Of a stretch of 64,000 bases of DNA, positions 9,137 through 17,982 are shown piece after piece. Under the pieces are notes generated by a model that was not told the origin of the DNA, did no database searches, and worked only from the letters and a program-made list of their open reading frames with translations. Position numbers and translations under genes: made by a program. Numbering within the stretch: position 1 is the stretch's first letter; each line of letters begins with the position of its first letter. The DNA lies in contig CAWHMK010000001.1 of NCBI GenBank assembly GCA_963830545.1, positions 1,488,001-1,552,000 on the forward strand. Reading direction: 5' to 3'. The stretch is from DATGJX01 sp963830545 (GTDB lineage: Bacteria; Vulcanimicrobiota; Vulcanimicrobiia; Vulcanimicrobiales; Vulcanimicrobiaceae).

Positions 9137-9813
9137 GGAAATAATACCCTCGCTCTTCGTCGGTAACGACGCGGCCGTTTTCCAAACGGACGACACGGCG
9201 GCGCATGCGATCGACGACGGCTTGATTGTGCGTGGCGACGACGACCGTCGTGCCTTTGAGGTTGATGCGCCCGAGCAGACTCCATGATCTCGGTCGTAGT
9301 GGCCGGATCGAGGTTGCCGGTCGGTTCGTCACAGAGCAAGAGCTTCGGATTGTTGACGAGCGCGCGCGCGATGGCCGTGCGCTGCTGCTCGCCGCCGGAA
9401 AGTTCTCCGGGATACATCCGGCTCTTGTGCGAGAGCCCGACAAGGTCCAGGCAACGCGGCACCTGACGCATGACGTCTTTGGTGTGCGCGCCCGTTACCT
9501 GAAGTGCGAAGGCGACATTCTCCCACACCGTCTTGTCGGTGAGGAGTTTGAAATCTTGGAATACCACGCCCAAATGCCGGCGGAGCATAGGCACGCGGTT
9601 GCGCCGCAGCCGGTCTACCCGGATGCCGTCCACGGTGATTTCACCACTGGTCGGAAACATCTCGCGATAAAGCAGCCGCAGGAGACTCGATTTTCCGGTT
9701 CCGGAGTGCCCGACGAGGAAAACGAAATCGCCCTTACCGATTTCGAGATCGATACCGTCCAGGGCGCGCACTCCGTTTGGATACACGAGAGAAACGCCGC
9801 GTAATGAGATCAT
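9102..9813 (-). CDS. ftsE: cell division ATP-binding protein FtsE (frameshift near 9279)
   Basis: About 236 aa from ATG 9813 (MISLRGVSLVYPNGVRALDG), a normal FtsE length. Walker A GHSGTGKSS, Q-loop VFQDFKLL, signature ELSGGEQQR, Walker B LLLCDEPTGNLD. After EIME the frame breaks at AGACT on the plus strand (9277-9281); restoring AGCT gives EIMELLGRINLKG and then the expected switch region VVVATHNQAVVDRM. FtsE powers the FtsX membrane partner at the division septum. It heads the minus-strand operon; only 49 bases separate it from the divergent acyl-CoA dehydrogenase gene, so both promoters sit in that gap. Confidence 0.9.
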
Positions 9814-9862
9814 CGCTGCAAGAGGGTTTTTCAAAGCGTCCGTATGGATACCTCCGGCAATT

Positions 9863-11011
9863 ATGAATTTTGACCTTACCGACGAACAAAAGGCCATCCG
9901 CCGGACCGTCCGCGAGTTCGCCGTCGAACGTGTGGCTCCGCGCGCCGAAGAGATGGACCGCGAAGAAGCCTTTCCGTACGATCTCGTCAAGGAAATGGCG
10001 GAGCTCGGGTTGATGGGCCTGCCCTTTCCCGAGGAGTACGGCGGCGCCGGCGCCGATACGGTGAGCTATGCGCTTGCCGTGATGGAACTGGCGCGCGTCG
10101 ATGCGTCCACCGCGATTACGATGGCCGCGCACGTCTCGTTGGGAGCGAGCCCCTTTTATCTTTTCGGCACCGAAGCGCAAAAACAGAAGTATCTGGTGCC
10201 GCTCGCGCAGGGCACGATGCTCTGGGGTTTCGGGTTGACCGAGCCGAACGCGGGCAGCGATGCCGGCAACACGCAGACCAAAGCGGTGCTCAAAGACGGC
10301 AGCTGGATTGTAAACGGTACGAAGGCGTTCATTACGAACAGCGGCACCGATATAACCGGCGGAACGACCATAACCGCCGTCACCGGTTCGCGCGAGGGGG
10401 GCAAGCCGGAAATCAGCAACCTCATCGTCGATCAGGACGCGCCCGGGTTCGCGCGCAGCAAGAAATACAAGAAGATGGGCTGGCGCGCCTCGGACACGCG
10501 CGAGCTTTCCTTTGTAGATGCGAAGGTGCCGGCGGAGAACGTGCTCGGCGCCCGCGGCGAGGGCCTCAAGAACTTCCTTACGATCCTCGACGCCGGCCGC
10601 ATTTCCGTCGCCGCCCTTTCCGCTGGGCTTGCTCGTGGTGCATACGACGAAGCGCTCAAATACGCAAAGGAGCGAACGGCCTTCGGCCGCTCCATAAGCA
10701 AGTTTCAGGCGATCCAATTCAAGCTCGTCGACATGCTCACGCAAATCGAGCACGCGGAGCTCATGGTTCTCAAAGCGGCGTGGGAGAAAGACGAGCAACG
10801 CGAGTTCGCGCAAACGGCGAGTTACGCGAAGTTGTTTGCGGCCGAACTTTCACATCGCGTCGTCAACGAGGCCGTACAAATCCACGGCGGATACGGGTTC
10901 ATGGACGAGTATCCGGTTTCGCGCATGTACCGCGATCAGAAAATCAACGAAATAGGCGAAGGCACCAACGAAGTGCAGCGGCTCGTGATCGCTCGCATGA
11001 TGGGCTTGTAG
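9863..11011 (+). CDS. acyl-CoA dehydrogenase
   Basis: 382 aa, full length for the family. N-terminal helical domain (MNFDLTDEQKAIRRTVREF), middle beta domain with GFGLTEPNAGSDAG (FAD and substrate contact) and KAFITNSG, C-terminal domain with RTAFGRSISKFQAIQFKL, QIHGGYGFMDEYPVSRMYRD and the EIGEGTNEVQRLVIAR motif, whose first Glu is at the position of the catalytic base in MCAD/SCAD-type enzymes. It catalyses FAD-dependent alpha,beta-dehydrogenation of acyl-CoA in beta-oxidation or branched-chain amino-acid breakdown. The substrate cannot be told from sequence, and no etfAB lies nearby. Confidence 0.93.
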   Translation: MNFDLTDEQKAIRRTVREFAVERVAPRAEEMDREEAFPYDLVKEMAELGLMGLPFPEEYGGAGADTVSYALAVMELARVDASTAITMAAHVSLGASPFYLFGTEAQKQKYLVPLAQGTMLWGFGLTEPNAGSDAGNTQTKAVLKDGSWIVNGTKAFITNSGTDITGGTTITAVTGSREGGKPEISNLIVDQDAPGFARSKKYKKMGWRASDTRELSFVDAKVPAENVLGARGEGLKNFLTILDAGRISVAALSAGLARGAYDEALKYAKERTAFGRSISKFQAIQFKLVDMLTQIEHAELMVLKAAWEKDEQREFAQTASYAKLFAAELSHRVVNEAVQIHGGYGFMDEYPVSRMYRDQKINEIGEGTNEVQRLVIARMMGL

Positions 11012-11024
11012 ATAATAACTCGCT

Positions 11025-11747
11025 TCAGCTCTGCACGACGGTAGCCCAGCCGGAGTAAAATCCGCCGAATTCCTCGGCGAGCGTGGTGAGCGCGGTGCGC
11101 ATTTCCGTGATCTTGAACGGATCGATCGTGTCGTTCTTGCTGCACCGTACGGCGTTTACCGTTTCGTCGATCGCGATCTCGTAACCGTGATCGGCCATCG
11201 CGCGCGCGAAGACGTCGCGTTTGTCGGAATCGTCGAAACGAATGGTGTGCTCGATGGGCCGCGAGCGTTCGAAATCGTCGCCCGCGTCGAGCAGCGCCTG
11301 CAAGGCTTTCATATCGTTCGCGAACGCGAGCTGATGTTCGTCGGGATAAAGATACGCGGTGTAGATGCTCCATGTGGGATCGGACGCGGAGAGCGCGCGG
11401 TACCGGTATTCCGCATGAAACCCCATAACTTCCGCAACGATTTCGGAGGCGTCGTCGACGAGCGGGCCATAATAATGAAAGGTACGCATGCCGCGGCCGG
11501 TCACTCGGCCGACTTCGATGATGCCGCGGATCTGGAGCGCCGCTGCGAGTTCTTCTTCGATGCGCTGCAGCGTGCGGTACTCGTGCTCGCCCGTCATACC
11601 ATGCTCGTCCGGTTCGCGCAGCGCTACCGCAACCGTATACGTCGAGGGCTTCTCCTCGAGCGGCGCTTCCGTCTTGAACGCGAGGTCGACCGCGATCGAG
11701 ATCGGCGCTCCCTCCATGCGGGCGAAGTAGGACGACCAATCAGCCAT
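11025..11747 (-). CDS. DUF695 / RraB-like domain protein
   Basis: About 240 aa from ATG 11747 (MADWSSYFARMEG). The first part (about 1-145) resembles DUF695 (SIAVDLAFKTEAP, VTGRGMRTFHYYG). The last part (about 150-240; HTIRFDDSDKRDVFARAMADHGYEI, TEMRTALTTLAEEFGGFYSGW) resembles the ribonuclease E inhibitor RraB fold. The combination is known in bacteria, with the function mostly untested. No signal peptide or membrane segment, so cytosolic. It is convergent with the acyl-CoA dehydrogenase (13 bases between stops) and divergent from the peroxiredoxin. Confidence 0.7.
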   Translation of the reverse strand: MADWSSYFARMEGAPISIAVDLAFKTEAPLEEKPSTYTVAVALREPDEHGMTGEHEYRTLQRIEEELAAALQIRGIIEVGRVTGRGMRTFHYYGPLVDDASEIVAEVMGFHAEYRYRALSASDPTWSIYTAYLYPDEHQLAFANDMKALQALLDAGDDFERSRPIEHTIRFDDSDKRDVFARAMADHGYEIAIDETVNAVRCSKNDTIDPFKITEMRTALTTLAEEFGGFYSGWATVVQS

Positions 11748-11829
11748 ATGCGTGATGTTTCCCCGAAGGAAGCGACTCCGCTTGCGGGAAGGCTCTTCGG
11801 CCAGGAACGCGACCCAAGGAGTTCTCGTC

Positions 11830-12381
11830 ATGTTTCGTCACCTGCTTGCTGCCGCCGCGCTCGTCGCTGCGGCAACCGCGCCCGCTCTCGCCAGTCTGGC
11901 GGTGGGTGCAACCGCTCCGGCCTTCAGCGCACAAGCCTCGCTCGGCGGAAAAGACTTTACGTTCGATTTGGCCGGCGCGCTCAAAAATGGGCCGGTGGTG
12001 CTCTACTTCTATCCTGCCGCTTTCACGAAAGGCTGCACGATCGAAGCGCACGCATTCGCGGCCGCAATGGATCAATTCAAAGCTCTGCACGCGACGGTCA
12101 TCGGCGTCTCGCACGATACCATCGACACGCTGAACCGCTTTTCCGTGAGCGAATGCCGCAGTAAATTCCCCGTTGCGGCCGATCCCACGCTCACGGTCGC
12201 AAAGCAATACGATGCCGTGCTGCCGCAGGCGCCGACGTATGCGAACCGCACGTCGTATGTTATTGCGCCGGACGGAAAGATTATCGCGACGCTTACCGAC
12301 CTGTCGCATCCACAGCAGCACGTCGACGATGCGCTCGCGGCGTTGAAGCAATACGAAGCGAGCGGAAAAGGGCAGCGATAG
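11830..12381 (+). CDS. exported peroxiredoxin (AhpC/TSA-Bcp type)
   Basis: 183 aa from ATG 11830. Signal peptide (MFRHLLAAAALVAAATAPALA), so periplasmic or membrane-facing. Thioredoxin-like fold with the peroxidatic cysteine in YPAAFTKGCTIEAHAF, the usual PxxxTxxC arrangement. A second Cys in SVSECRSKFPVAADP may be the resolving residue. The Bcp-like region GVSHDTIDTLNRF and the C-terminal TSYVIAPDGKI follow. It reduces peroxides, with an unidentified thiol donor. Start chosen because the signal peptide begins there; the frame upstream overlaps the divergent neighbour. Confidence 0.85.
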   Translation: MFRHLLAAAALVAAATAPALASLAVGATAPAFSAQASLGGKDFTFDLAGALKNGPVVLYFYPAAFTKGCTIEAHAFAAAMDQFKALHATVIGVSHDTIDTLNRFSVSECRSKFPVAADPTLTVAKQYDAVLPQAPTYANRTSYVIAPDGKIIATLTDLSHPQQHVDDALAALKQYEASGKGQR

Positions 12382-12383
12382 CG

Positions 12384-13572
12384 TTACGCTACCGTATCGT
12401 CGGTGAATAGCCGAGCCTGACGCCCTCGCGCTTTCGCGGGCTCGGCATCGAGCGCGGTGATTTCGCGCGGCGCCGTTTCGATCGCGGTCAGTTCGGGGAG
12501 CTCCGCATCGGGAAGCGACGCGAGCTCTTTGATCTTACGGCCTTGCGGCAGCACCCGGCTTTCAATCGATCCGACCGCCTTGTTGTACGCCTCGGTCGCC
12601 TTCTGCAGGCTCGATCCGATCGTTCCGAAGTGTCCGACGAACGTTCGCATGCGGTCGTACAAAACGCGCGCCGCTTCCGCGATCTTTTTCGCGTTTTCTT
12701 CCTGCTGACGGTGCTGCCAGCCCAGCGCGTACGAACGAAGCAGCGCCATGAGCGTGAGTGGACTGGCGATGTACACGCCTTTGCCGGCGCCGTATTCGAT
12801 GAGATCGGGATTCTCGGTGCAGGCGGAACTCAGGAATGCCTCGCCCGGAACGAACATGACGACGAAATCCGCGGATCCCTCGGCGCGCTGGTAGTTGCGG
12901 CGCGCGAGCAGATCGACGTGATTCTTGAAGGCGCCGGCGTGCATGCGCATCTTTTCGCGGCGCATTGGCTCTTCGCTCGATTCGACTGCATCCAAGTACG
13001 CGCTCAAAGGAACCTTTGCGTCCACGAAGATTTTCGCGTTTGCGGGAAGCGCTACGGTCATGTCGGGACGGCCGCGATCTTCGCCGACGTCGAACGTTTG
13101 CTGTTCGTTGTAGTCGCAATAGGCTTCCATGCCGGCCAGCTCGACCACACGGCGCAACTGCATCTCGCCCCATTTTCCGCGCGTCGTCGGATTGCGAAGC
13201 GCGGACGTCAGACTGCGAAGCGGCGGTCTCCATTTTCCCGCTGCGTTCGATGAGGCCCGTAATCTGCTCGCGCAGTCCTTCGTACGCGCCGATCCGATCT
13301 TTTTCGATCGCTTTGACCATGGCGTCGAATTCGGTCAGCTTCTGCTGAACCGGCGCGACGACGGCCGTAAACCGTTCGTTAGCGAGCGAGAGGAACGTGT
13401 CGCGCTGGCTCTCGGCGATCCGCGCGTTGGTTTCGTGCAACTCGCTCTTGAGGCGCTCGGCGATCGTTTCTACGTGCGCGCGTCCAAGCGTGCGCATCAC
13501 CAACCACGTTGCCGCGCCCCCGATCAAGAGTCCGGCAACCAGGGCGAGAGCGATCGAAAGGGCGAGCGTCAC
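12384..13572 (-). CDS. rmuC: DNA recombination protein RmuC (frameshift near 13212)
   Basis: About 395 aa once joined. N-terminal membrane segment (SIALALVAGLLIGGAATWLV), a coiled-coil region (AERLKSELHETNARIAESQ), then after AGACT at 13210-13214 (restored AGCT gives TAASQLTSALRNP) the conserved RmuC nuclease-like core: GKWGEMQLRRVVELAGM, DMTVALP, DAKVPLSAYLDAV, FVPGEAFLSSA and YASPLTLMALLRSYALGWQ-type sequence. RmuC limits inversions at short repeats and is thought to act on DNA structures. It is convergent with the peroxiredoxin gene, with 2 bases between stops. Confidence 0.88.
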
Positions 13573-13588
13573 GACGGAATCATTCGAC

Positions 13589-14323
13589 TCAGGTCTTCAA
13601 ATACTTCGTGAAAAACGCGGTTGTCCGCCGCCATGCGTCTTCGGCTGCCGGAGCGACGTACGAGGGGCGCGTATGATCGAAGAACGCATGGCCGGAAGTC
13701 GGATAAATCGCGACGTCGTTCGGAGCACGCAGCACTTTCCGGAATGCACGAACGGTGTCGGCCGGAATGCTCGTGTCTTTCTCGCCGTAGCTGCCGGCGA
13801 TCGGCATGCGGATGCACGCCGCATCGACGCCGGAGACCTTGCCGTACCACACGGCCGCCGCAGCGAAGACGTCGTCGTTGTCGAGCGCCTGGCGAAGCGC
13901 AATAGCGCCGCCCATGCAAAAACCGGTAACGCCGACTCTGCCCTGAGGATGCGCCGTTTTCAGCCAAAGTGCAGCGGCGCGCAGATCCCCGTCAACCTGT
14001 GCGTCCGAAAGTTTTTCGGCGAAGGGCCGCAGCATGGTGTAATCGGTTTCGCCGTCGCCGCTCGGTGCGCCGAAGCGCGCGTACAGATCGGGGGCGATCG
14101 CCGCAAATCCGGCTTTGGCAAAGCGACGCACCACATCGCGAATCGGCTCGTCCACTCCCCACACGTGCATGACGACGACCACGCCCGGCGTGTTCGCGCG
14201 CGCAGCGCGCGGCCGTGCCGCATACGCCGGCAAGACGCCGTCGGGCCTCCGCAAATCGACAGAGGTCACCTCAATTGCCGGATCGTCTTGCGGAACCGGC
14301 GTCAGCGTGGTGGCATTCATCAC
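13589..14323 (-). CDS. dienelactone hydrolase family protein
   Basis: 244 aa alpha/beta hydrolase. The DLH triad is visible: nucleophile Cys in GVTGFCMGGAIAL, Asp in GSYGEKDTSIP, His in PTSGHAFFDHTR. N-terminal VDLRRPDGVLPAYAARP and PGVVVVMHVWGVD match the family. No signal peptide, so cytosolic. It hydrolyses small esters or lactones, the natural substrate being unknown; dienelactone itself is not implied because no chlorocatechol genes are nearby. It lies 16 bases upstream of rmuC on the same strand. Confidence 0.88.
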   Translation of the reverse strand: MMNATTLTPVPQDDPAIEVTSVDLRRPDGVLPAYAARPRAARANTPGVVVVMHVWGVDEPIRDVVRRFAKAGFAAIAPDLYARFGAPSGDGETDYTMLRPFAEKLSDAQVDGDLRAAALWLKTAHPQGRVGVTGFCMGGAIALRQALDNDDVFAAAAVWYGKVSGVDAACIRMPIAGSYGEKDTSIPADTVRAFRKVLRAPNDVAIYPTSGHAFFDHTRPSYVAPAAEDAWRRTTAFFTKYLKT

Positions 14324-14441
14324 CCGTCCTCCGCCGGAGGAACTGTTGCGTTTCGTCGGGAGGTCCCTTCACGCGCAAGCGAATGAGCGAGAGGATCGGC
14401 GTACTCGTGCCCGTACCGGAGCAGATGGCTTAGGAGGACTT

Positions 14442-15158
14442 ATGAATCGCGGATCCTTCATCACCTCGTCCGCGTCGCTTGCTGTGCTTGCGGGTACGCA
14501 AGCGGCCGGCGCGGAGCAATCGGTTCCCGGCGGAACGCACTTGGTGGAACGGAAGGCGGACTTCGACGAAGCCGCATTTGCGCAGATCGTCGGCAAGCCC
14601 GCGGACGTCCGCGTCGTCATCGAATCCATCGCATTTCATCCGCCCGTCTTCTCCAACGTCAAGAATGCGATCAACGGACTGGAGTTCGGATTCGGCTTTC
14701 CCCAGAACCGCATTTCGATAGCCTTCGCGCCGCACGGTGCATCCAGTGCGTTTACGTACAGCGACTACCTCTGGAGCAAGTACAAACTCGGGGATTTCTT
14801 CAAACTGAAGGCCGACAACGGCGACCCGATCGTCTCCAACAGCTTTCTCAGGCCTGCGAAAGCGCTCGGCACATCGACGGATCCGGACGATCCGGCGAGT
14901 ATGTATCAGGACACGTCGATTCAAACCCTGCAGAAACGCGGGGTAGTGTTCCTCACCTGCCACACCGCCGTCGAAGAGCAGTCGCGCGGCCTCGTCAAAT
15001 CGGGAAACGCTCCCGCAGGTATGTCGGCGACCGACGTTGCGAGCGACATACTCACGCACTTGATTGCCGGAACGCACGTGGTGCCCTCGATGATGGCCGC
15101 CATCATGGTGCTGCAGCAGCGCTTTCACTACGGTTTCCAGACCCTGACCTTCGCATGA
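14442..15158 (+). CDS. exported DsrE-like protein upstream of a dihaem cytochrome
   Basis: 238 aa from ATG 14442, behind a strong Shine-Dalgarno TAGGAGGAC. N-terminal export signal (SFITSSASLAVLAGTQAAGA). The body has a DsrE-like pattern: VVIESIAFHPPVFSNVKNA, LEFGFGFPQNRISIAF, and a single Cys in RGVVFLTCHTAVEEQSR. Proteins of this kind are found beside c-type cytochromes in many bacteria, often annotated only as secreted or Tat-pathway proteins. The gene overlaps the next by four bases (ATGA), so the two are translationally coupled. A sulfur-carrier or redox role is inference from fold and neighbours. Confidence 0.65.
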   Translation: MNRGSFITSSASLAVLAGTQAAGAEQSVPGGTHLVERKADFDEAAFAQIVGKPADVRVVIESIAFHPPVFSNVKNAINGLEFGFGFPQNRISIAFAPHGASSAFTYSDYLWSKYKLGDFFKLKADNGDPIVSNSFLRPAKALGTSTDPDDPASMYQDTSIQTLQKRGVVFLTCHTAVEEQSRGLVKSGNAPAGMSATDVASDILTHLIAGTHVVPSMMAAIMVLQQRFHYGFQTLTFA

Positions 15159-15958
15159 AGGTGCCGGCGTGCGCGTTTGCCGCGGCGGCGCTGCTGACCC
15201 TCATCGCGTGCGCGGGTGGCGCCCAATCCGCGGCGCGGTCGGCGCAACGAGCCTTCGACCCGAAAGCGGTCCCTACAGATCGCGTCGGCGATCTCGTACG
15301 TTACGGCCACGAACTCATCGTGAACACGCGCGCGCATCTCAAACCGTACGTCACGGCGAACATGGACTGCGCCGCATGCCACGTCGGTGCCGGAACGAAA
15401 CCGCGCGGTGGATCGTTCGTCGGTATCGCTGCGCAGTTTCCACAGTGGAACAGCCGCGCAAAGCGCGTCATTTCACTGCAGGACCGATTGGCGGAATGCT
15501 TTCTCTACAGCATGAACGGGCGGCCTCCCGCATACGATAGCCGCGAAATGGAAGCGATGGTCGCGTACGTCACGTATCTCTCGCGCGGCGCGCAAGTAGG
15601 CAGCGCGCCCTCGGCGGACGCGCGCATCGCGCATTTCAATCCGCCGGCGGCGCCCGATCCGAAACACGGCGCGCAGCTTTACGCGCAAAAATGCGCCGCA
15701 TGCCATGGCTCCGGCGGCGCCGGCTCGTCCGTTTTTCCGCCGCTTTGGGGGTCGCAGTCGTTCAATTCCGGCGCGGGGATGCACCGCTTGTGGACGATGG
15801 CGGGATTCGTTCGCTACAACATGCCGCAGAACGCACCGGGCACGTTGACCGATGAGCAGGCGTACGACGTTTCCGCATACGTGCTTTCGCATTCGCGGCC
15901 GGCATTCGACAAGGCACGCGCGATCGCGTTTCCACCGCAGCGCGCCGCGTATTTCTAA
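15155..15958 (+). CDS. TsdA-like dihaem cytochrome c (thiosulfate dehydrogenase family)
   Basis: 267 aa. Signal peptide (CAFAAAALLTLIACAGG; may be a lipoprotein signal). Two haem motifs of the form CAACH (about residues 70 and 178). The segment RLAECFLYSMNGRPP carries a Cys at the position where TsdA enzymes have the axial Cys ligand of the catalytic haem, and RYNMPQNAP supplies a Met ligand for the second haem. TsdA couples two thiosulfate to tetrathionate or works in reverse. Family placement rests on this Cys-SMNG motif and the overall order; substrate remains inference. Confidence 0.75.
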   Translation: MKVPACAFAAAALLTLIACAGGAQSAARSAQRAFDPKAVPTDRVGDLVRYGHELIVNTRAHLKPYVTANMDCAACHVGAGTKPRGGSFVGIAAQFPQWNSRAKRVISLQDRLAECFLYSMNGRPPAYDSREMEAMVAYVTYLSRGAQVGSAPSADARIAHFNPPAAPDPKHGAQLYAQKCAACHGSGGAGSSVFPPLWGSQSFNSGAGMHRLWTMAGFVRYNMPQNAPGTLTDEQAYDVSAYVLSHSRPAFDKARAIAFPPQRAAYF

Positions 15959-15964
15959 CCTTTG

Positions 15965-16939
15965 ATGCTGCCGGGACTCGCTCTGTGCGCCTCCATTGCG
16001 GTGGCAGCGGTTCTGCTCGGGCGCGTCGTTCCAATCGTCGGCGGTCCGGTTTTCGGCATCATCATCGGCGTGCTGATCGCGTTTTGGCGCAAGCCGAGCG
16101 CGTCGTTTTCGTCAGGGGTTAAATTCGCGAGCAAACAGCTGCTCCAAATTTCGATCGTGCTGCTGGGTTTCAATCTTCAGTTGCAGGAGGTCGTCGGCAG
16201 CGGCCTGCGTTCGCTTCCGGTGATGCTCGGTACCCTCGTCATCGTGCTGACCGCAGCGTATTTCGGCGGCAAGGCGTTGGGTTTGGATCGCGATTTGCGC
16301 CGCCTGCTCGGCGTCGGCACGGCGATCTGCGGCGGCTCGGCGATCGCTGCGGTCTCCAGCGTCATCGACGTTAGCGAAGCGGACGTCGCATACGCGATTT
16401 CCACCGTCTTCCTCTTCAACGTCGCAGCTGTGCTCACGTTCCCGTGGATCGGGCATTTGCTGGCGCTTTCGCAGCACGCGTTCGGTCTGTGGGCGGGCAC
16501 CGCGATCAATGACACGTCCTCTGTCGTCGCGGCGGGCTTCGTCTACGGGCAAAACGCCGGCACGCAGGCGGTGATCGTCAAACTCACGCGCACGACGCTA
16601 ATCGTTCCGATCGTGCTCTTTTACGCGGGCAAGCGCATCTGGCACGCACGCGCCGGAGACGAAGGCGTCGACTGGCGCAAGATCGTGCCCTGGTTCATAC
16701 TCTGGTTTCTCGCCGCCGCGGTCGTCAACACCATTGGGATAGTGCCCAGAGGGGCGCACGGAGTGCTCGCGGATGCGGCGCTGTTCCTCATTGTCGTCGC
16801 GTTGAGTGCGGTCGGCCTTTCGGCGGATTCGAAAGCGATTCGCGCTGCGGGTGTCCGTCCGCTCGTCCTGGGATTCGTGCTTTGGGCGCTCATCGCACTG
16901 AGCAGTCTTGCGATCGCGCGAGCCATCCACGTCGCTTAG
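15965..16939 (+). CDS. YeiH / UPF0324 family membrane exporter
   Basis: About 324 aa, ten or so hydrophobic segments. Family signatures are GVGTAICGGSAIAAVSSVI and AGTAINDTSSVVAAGF, plus LLQISIVLLGFNLQL near the N-terminus. YeiH-family proteins are predicted exporters, often listed as putative sulfate exporters, and sit beside LysR regulators. ATG 15965 is used rather than the overlapping TTG at 15962. It follows the cytochrome gene by six bases, so it is probably in the same operon, which supports a sulfur-compound role. Its TAG overlaps the stop of the LysR gene on the other strand by three bases. Confidence 0.85.
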   Translation: MLPGLALCASIAVAAVLLGRVVPIVGGPVFGIIIGVLIAFWRKPSASFSSGVKFASKQLLQISIVLLGFNLQLQEVVGSGLRSLPVMLGTLVIVLTAAYFGGKALGLDRDLRRLLGVGTAICGGSAIAAVSSVIDVSEADVAYAISTVFLFNVAAVLTFPWIGHLLALSQHAFGLWAGTAINDTSSVVAAGFVYGQNAGTQAVIVKLTRTTLIVPIVLFYAGKRIWHARAGDEGVDWRKIVPWFILWFLAAAVVNTIGIVPRGAHGVLADAALFLIVVALSAVGLSADSKAIRAAGVRPLVLGFVLWALIALSSLAIARAIHVA

Positions 16940-17820
16940 CCGCGCGCGAACGCTGCGACGATGTGATGTCGAAAACCTTGCGCGAGTTCCGGTTGGTAGC
17001 GCGAGGGATCCCAAAGCAGTCCGATGCTTCGGCGGCATACCGGTTCGCTGATGCGCAGTTGCGGCGGCGCGCCTTCCGCGGGAGAGCCGGCTGCCGGAAT
17101 AATCGCAACACCCAAACCGACGGCGACCAATCCGCGCAGCGTCGCGATTTCCTCGCCCTCGAAAGCGATCTTCGGCGTAAATCCGGCTTGCGCGCAGAAG
17201 CGATCGGTGAGCATGCGCAACCCGTACCCTTGACGCAAGCAGACGAAGGTGTCGTCGCGCAGTTCCGACAATCGAACGGATTTGCGTTTTGCAAAGCGGT
17301 GATCGTGCGGAACGGCCAGATACAATTCTTCCGATGCGAGTTCGAGCGACTCGATGCGCTCGCCGGCCGGCGCCATCGGTGAAACCAGCGCGAGGTCGAC
17401 CTCGCCCGCTTCCAATTCGTCGACGATGATGTGCGAAGCGTTCTGAAGCAACTGAAACCGCGCGCGCGGGTGCTGCCGGCGAAAACCGGCAATGAGGTCG
17501 GGAACGACCGAGGTGCCGAGCGCATGCGCAAATCCGAACGCGATCACGCCGGCGTCGCGGTCCGCTAGGTCGGTAAGTTCGCGCCTTCCTTCGTCCAATG
17601 CGCCGAGCGCGCGTTCGACATGGCGCAAAAAAGCGCGTCCGTACCGGTTGATTTTCACCGAGCGGCCGCGGTGATCGAAGAGCGCCACTCCCAGGTCCCG
17701 CTCGAGGCGTGCCACCGCGCGGCTGAGGGCGGGCTGCGTGATTGCGAGTTCTTCCGCGGCCTGGGTCACGTGCTCGGTTCGGGCAACGACTCGAAAATAT
17801 TCGAGCTGCTGGAGTTCCAT
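16936..17820 (-). CDS. LysR-family transcriptional regulator
   Basis: About 294 aa. N-terminal winged HTH (MELQQLEYFRVVARTEHVTQAAEELAITQPALSRAVARLE, shown only as landmarks: LEYFRVV near 6 and QPALSRAV near 29), C-terminal periplasmic-binding-like effector domain (GVIAFGFAHALGTSVVPDL). ATG 17820 is preferred over the one two codons upstream because of the LysR-type start MELQQLEYF. It probably controls the sulfur cassette it faces (cytochrome and YeiH-family genes). It is convergent rather than divergent, which is unusual for LysR and its target. About 160 bases separate it from the divergent 2-oxoglutarate dehydrogenase gene, room for both promoters. Confidence 0.88.
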   Translation of the reverse strand: MELQQLEYFRVVARTEHVTQAAEELAITQPALSRAVARLERDLGVALFDHRGRSVKINRYGRAFLRHVERALGALDEGRRELTDLADRDAGVIAFGFAHALGTSVVPDLIAGFRRQHPRARFQLLQNASHIIVDELEAGEVDLALVSPMAPAGERIESLELASEELYLAVPHDHRFAKRKSVRLSELRDDTFVCLRQGYGLRMLTDRFCAQAGFTPKIAFEGEEIATLRGLVAVGLGVAIIPAAGSPAEGAPPQLRISEPVCRRSIGLLWDPSRYQPELAQGFRHHIVAAFARG

Positions 17821-17982
17821 GACCATCGCTTCGTGCAGCGCCCCCTTATGCCTTTGGCGACATGAATGCAGCCAGCAACCGGCATTGGAGGGAACGGACG
17901 ATGGGAGTAAGATGAGGGTACCGGCGGCTGCTGGTAAAAACAGTGCGGCCCGGGTTCTTTACAGGTCAGGAGTTGCGCGCCG

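Noticed and set aside
9734..10813. Long minus-strand reading over the acyl-CoA dehydrogenase
   Set aside because: Shadow of the sense gene, which is complete and has all family motifs.
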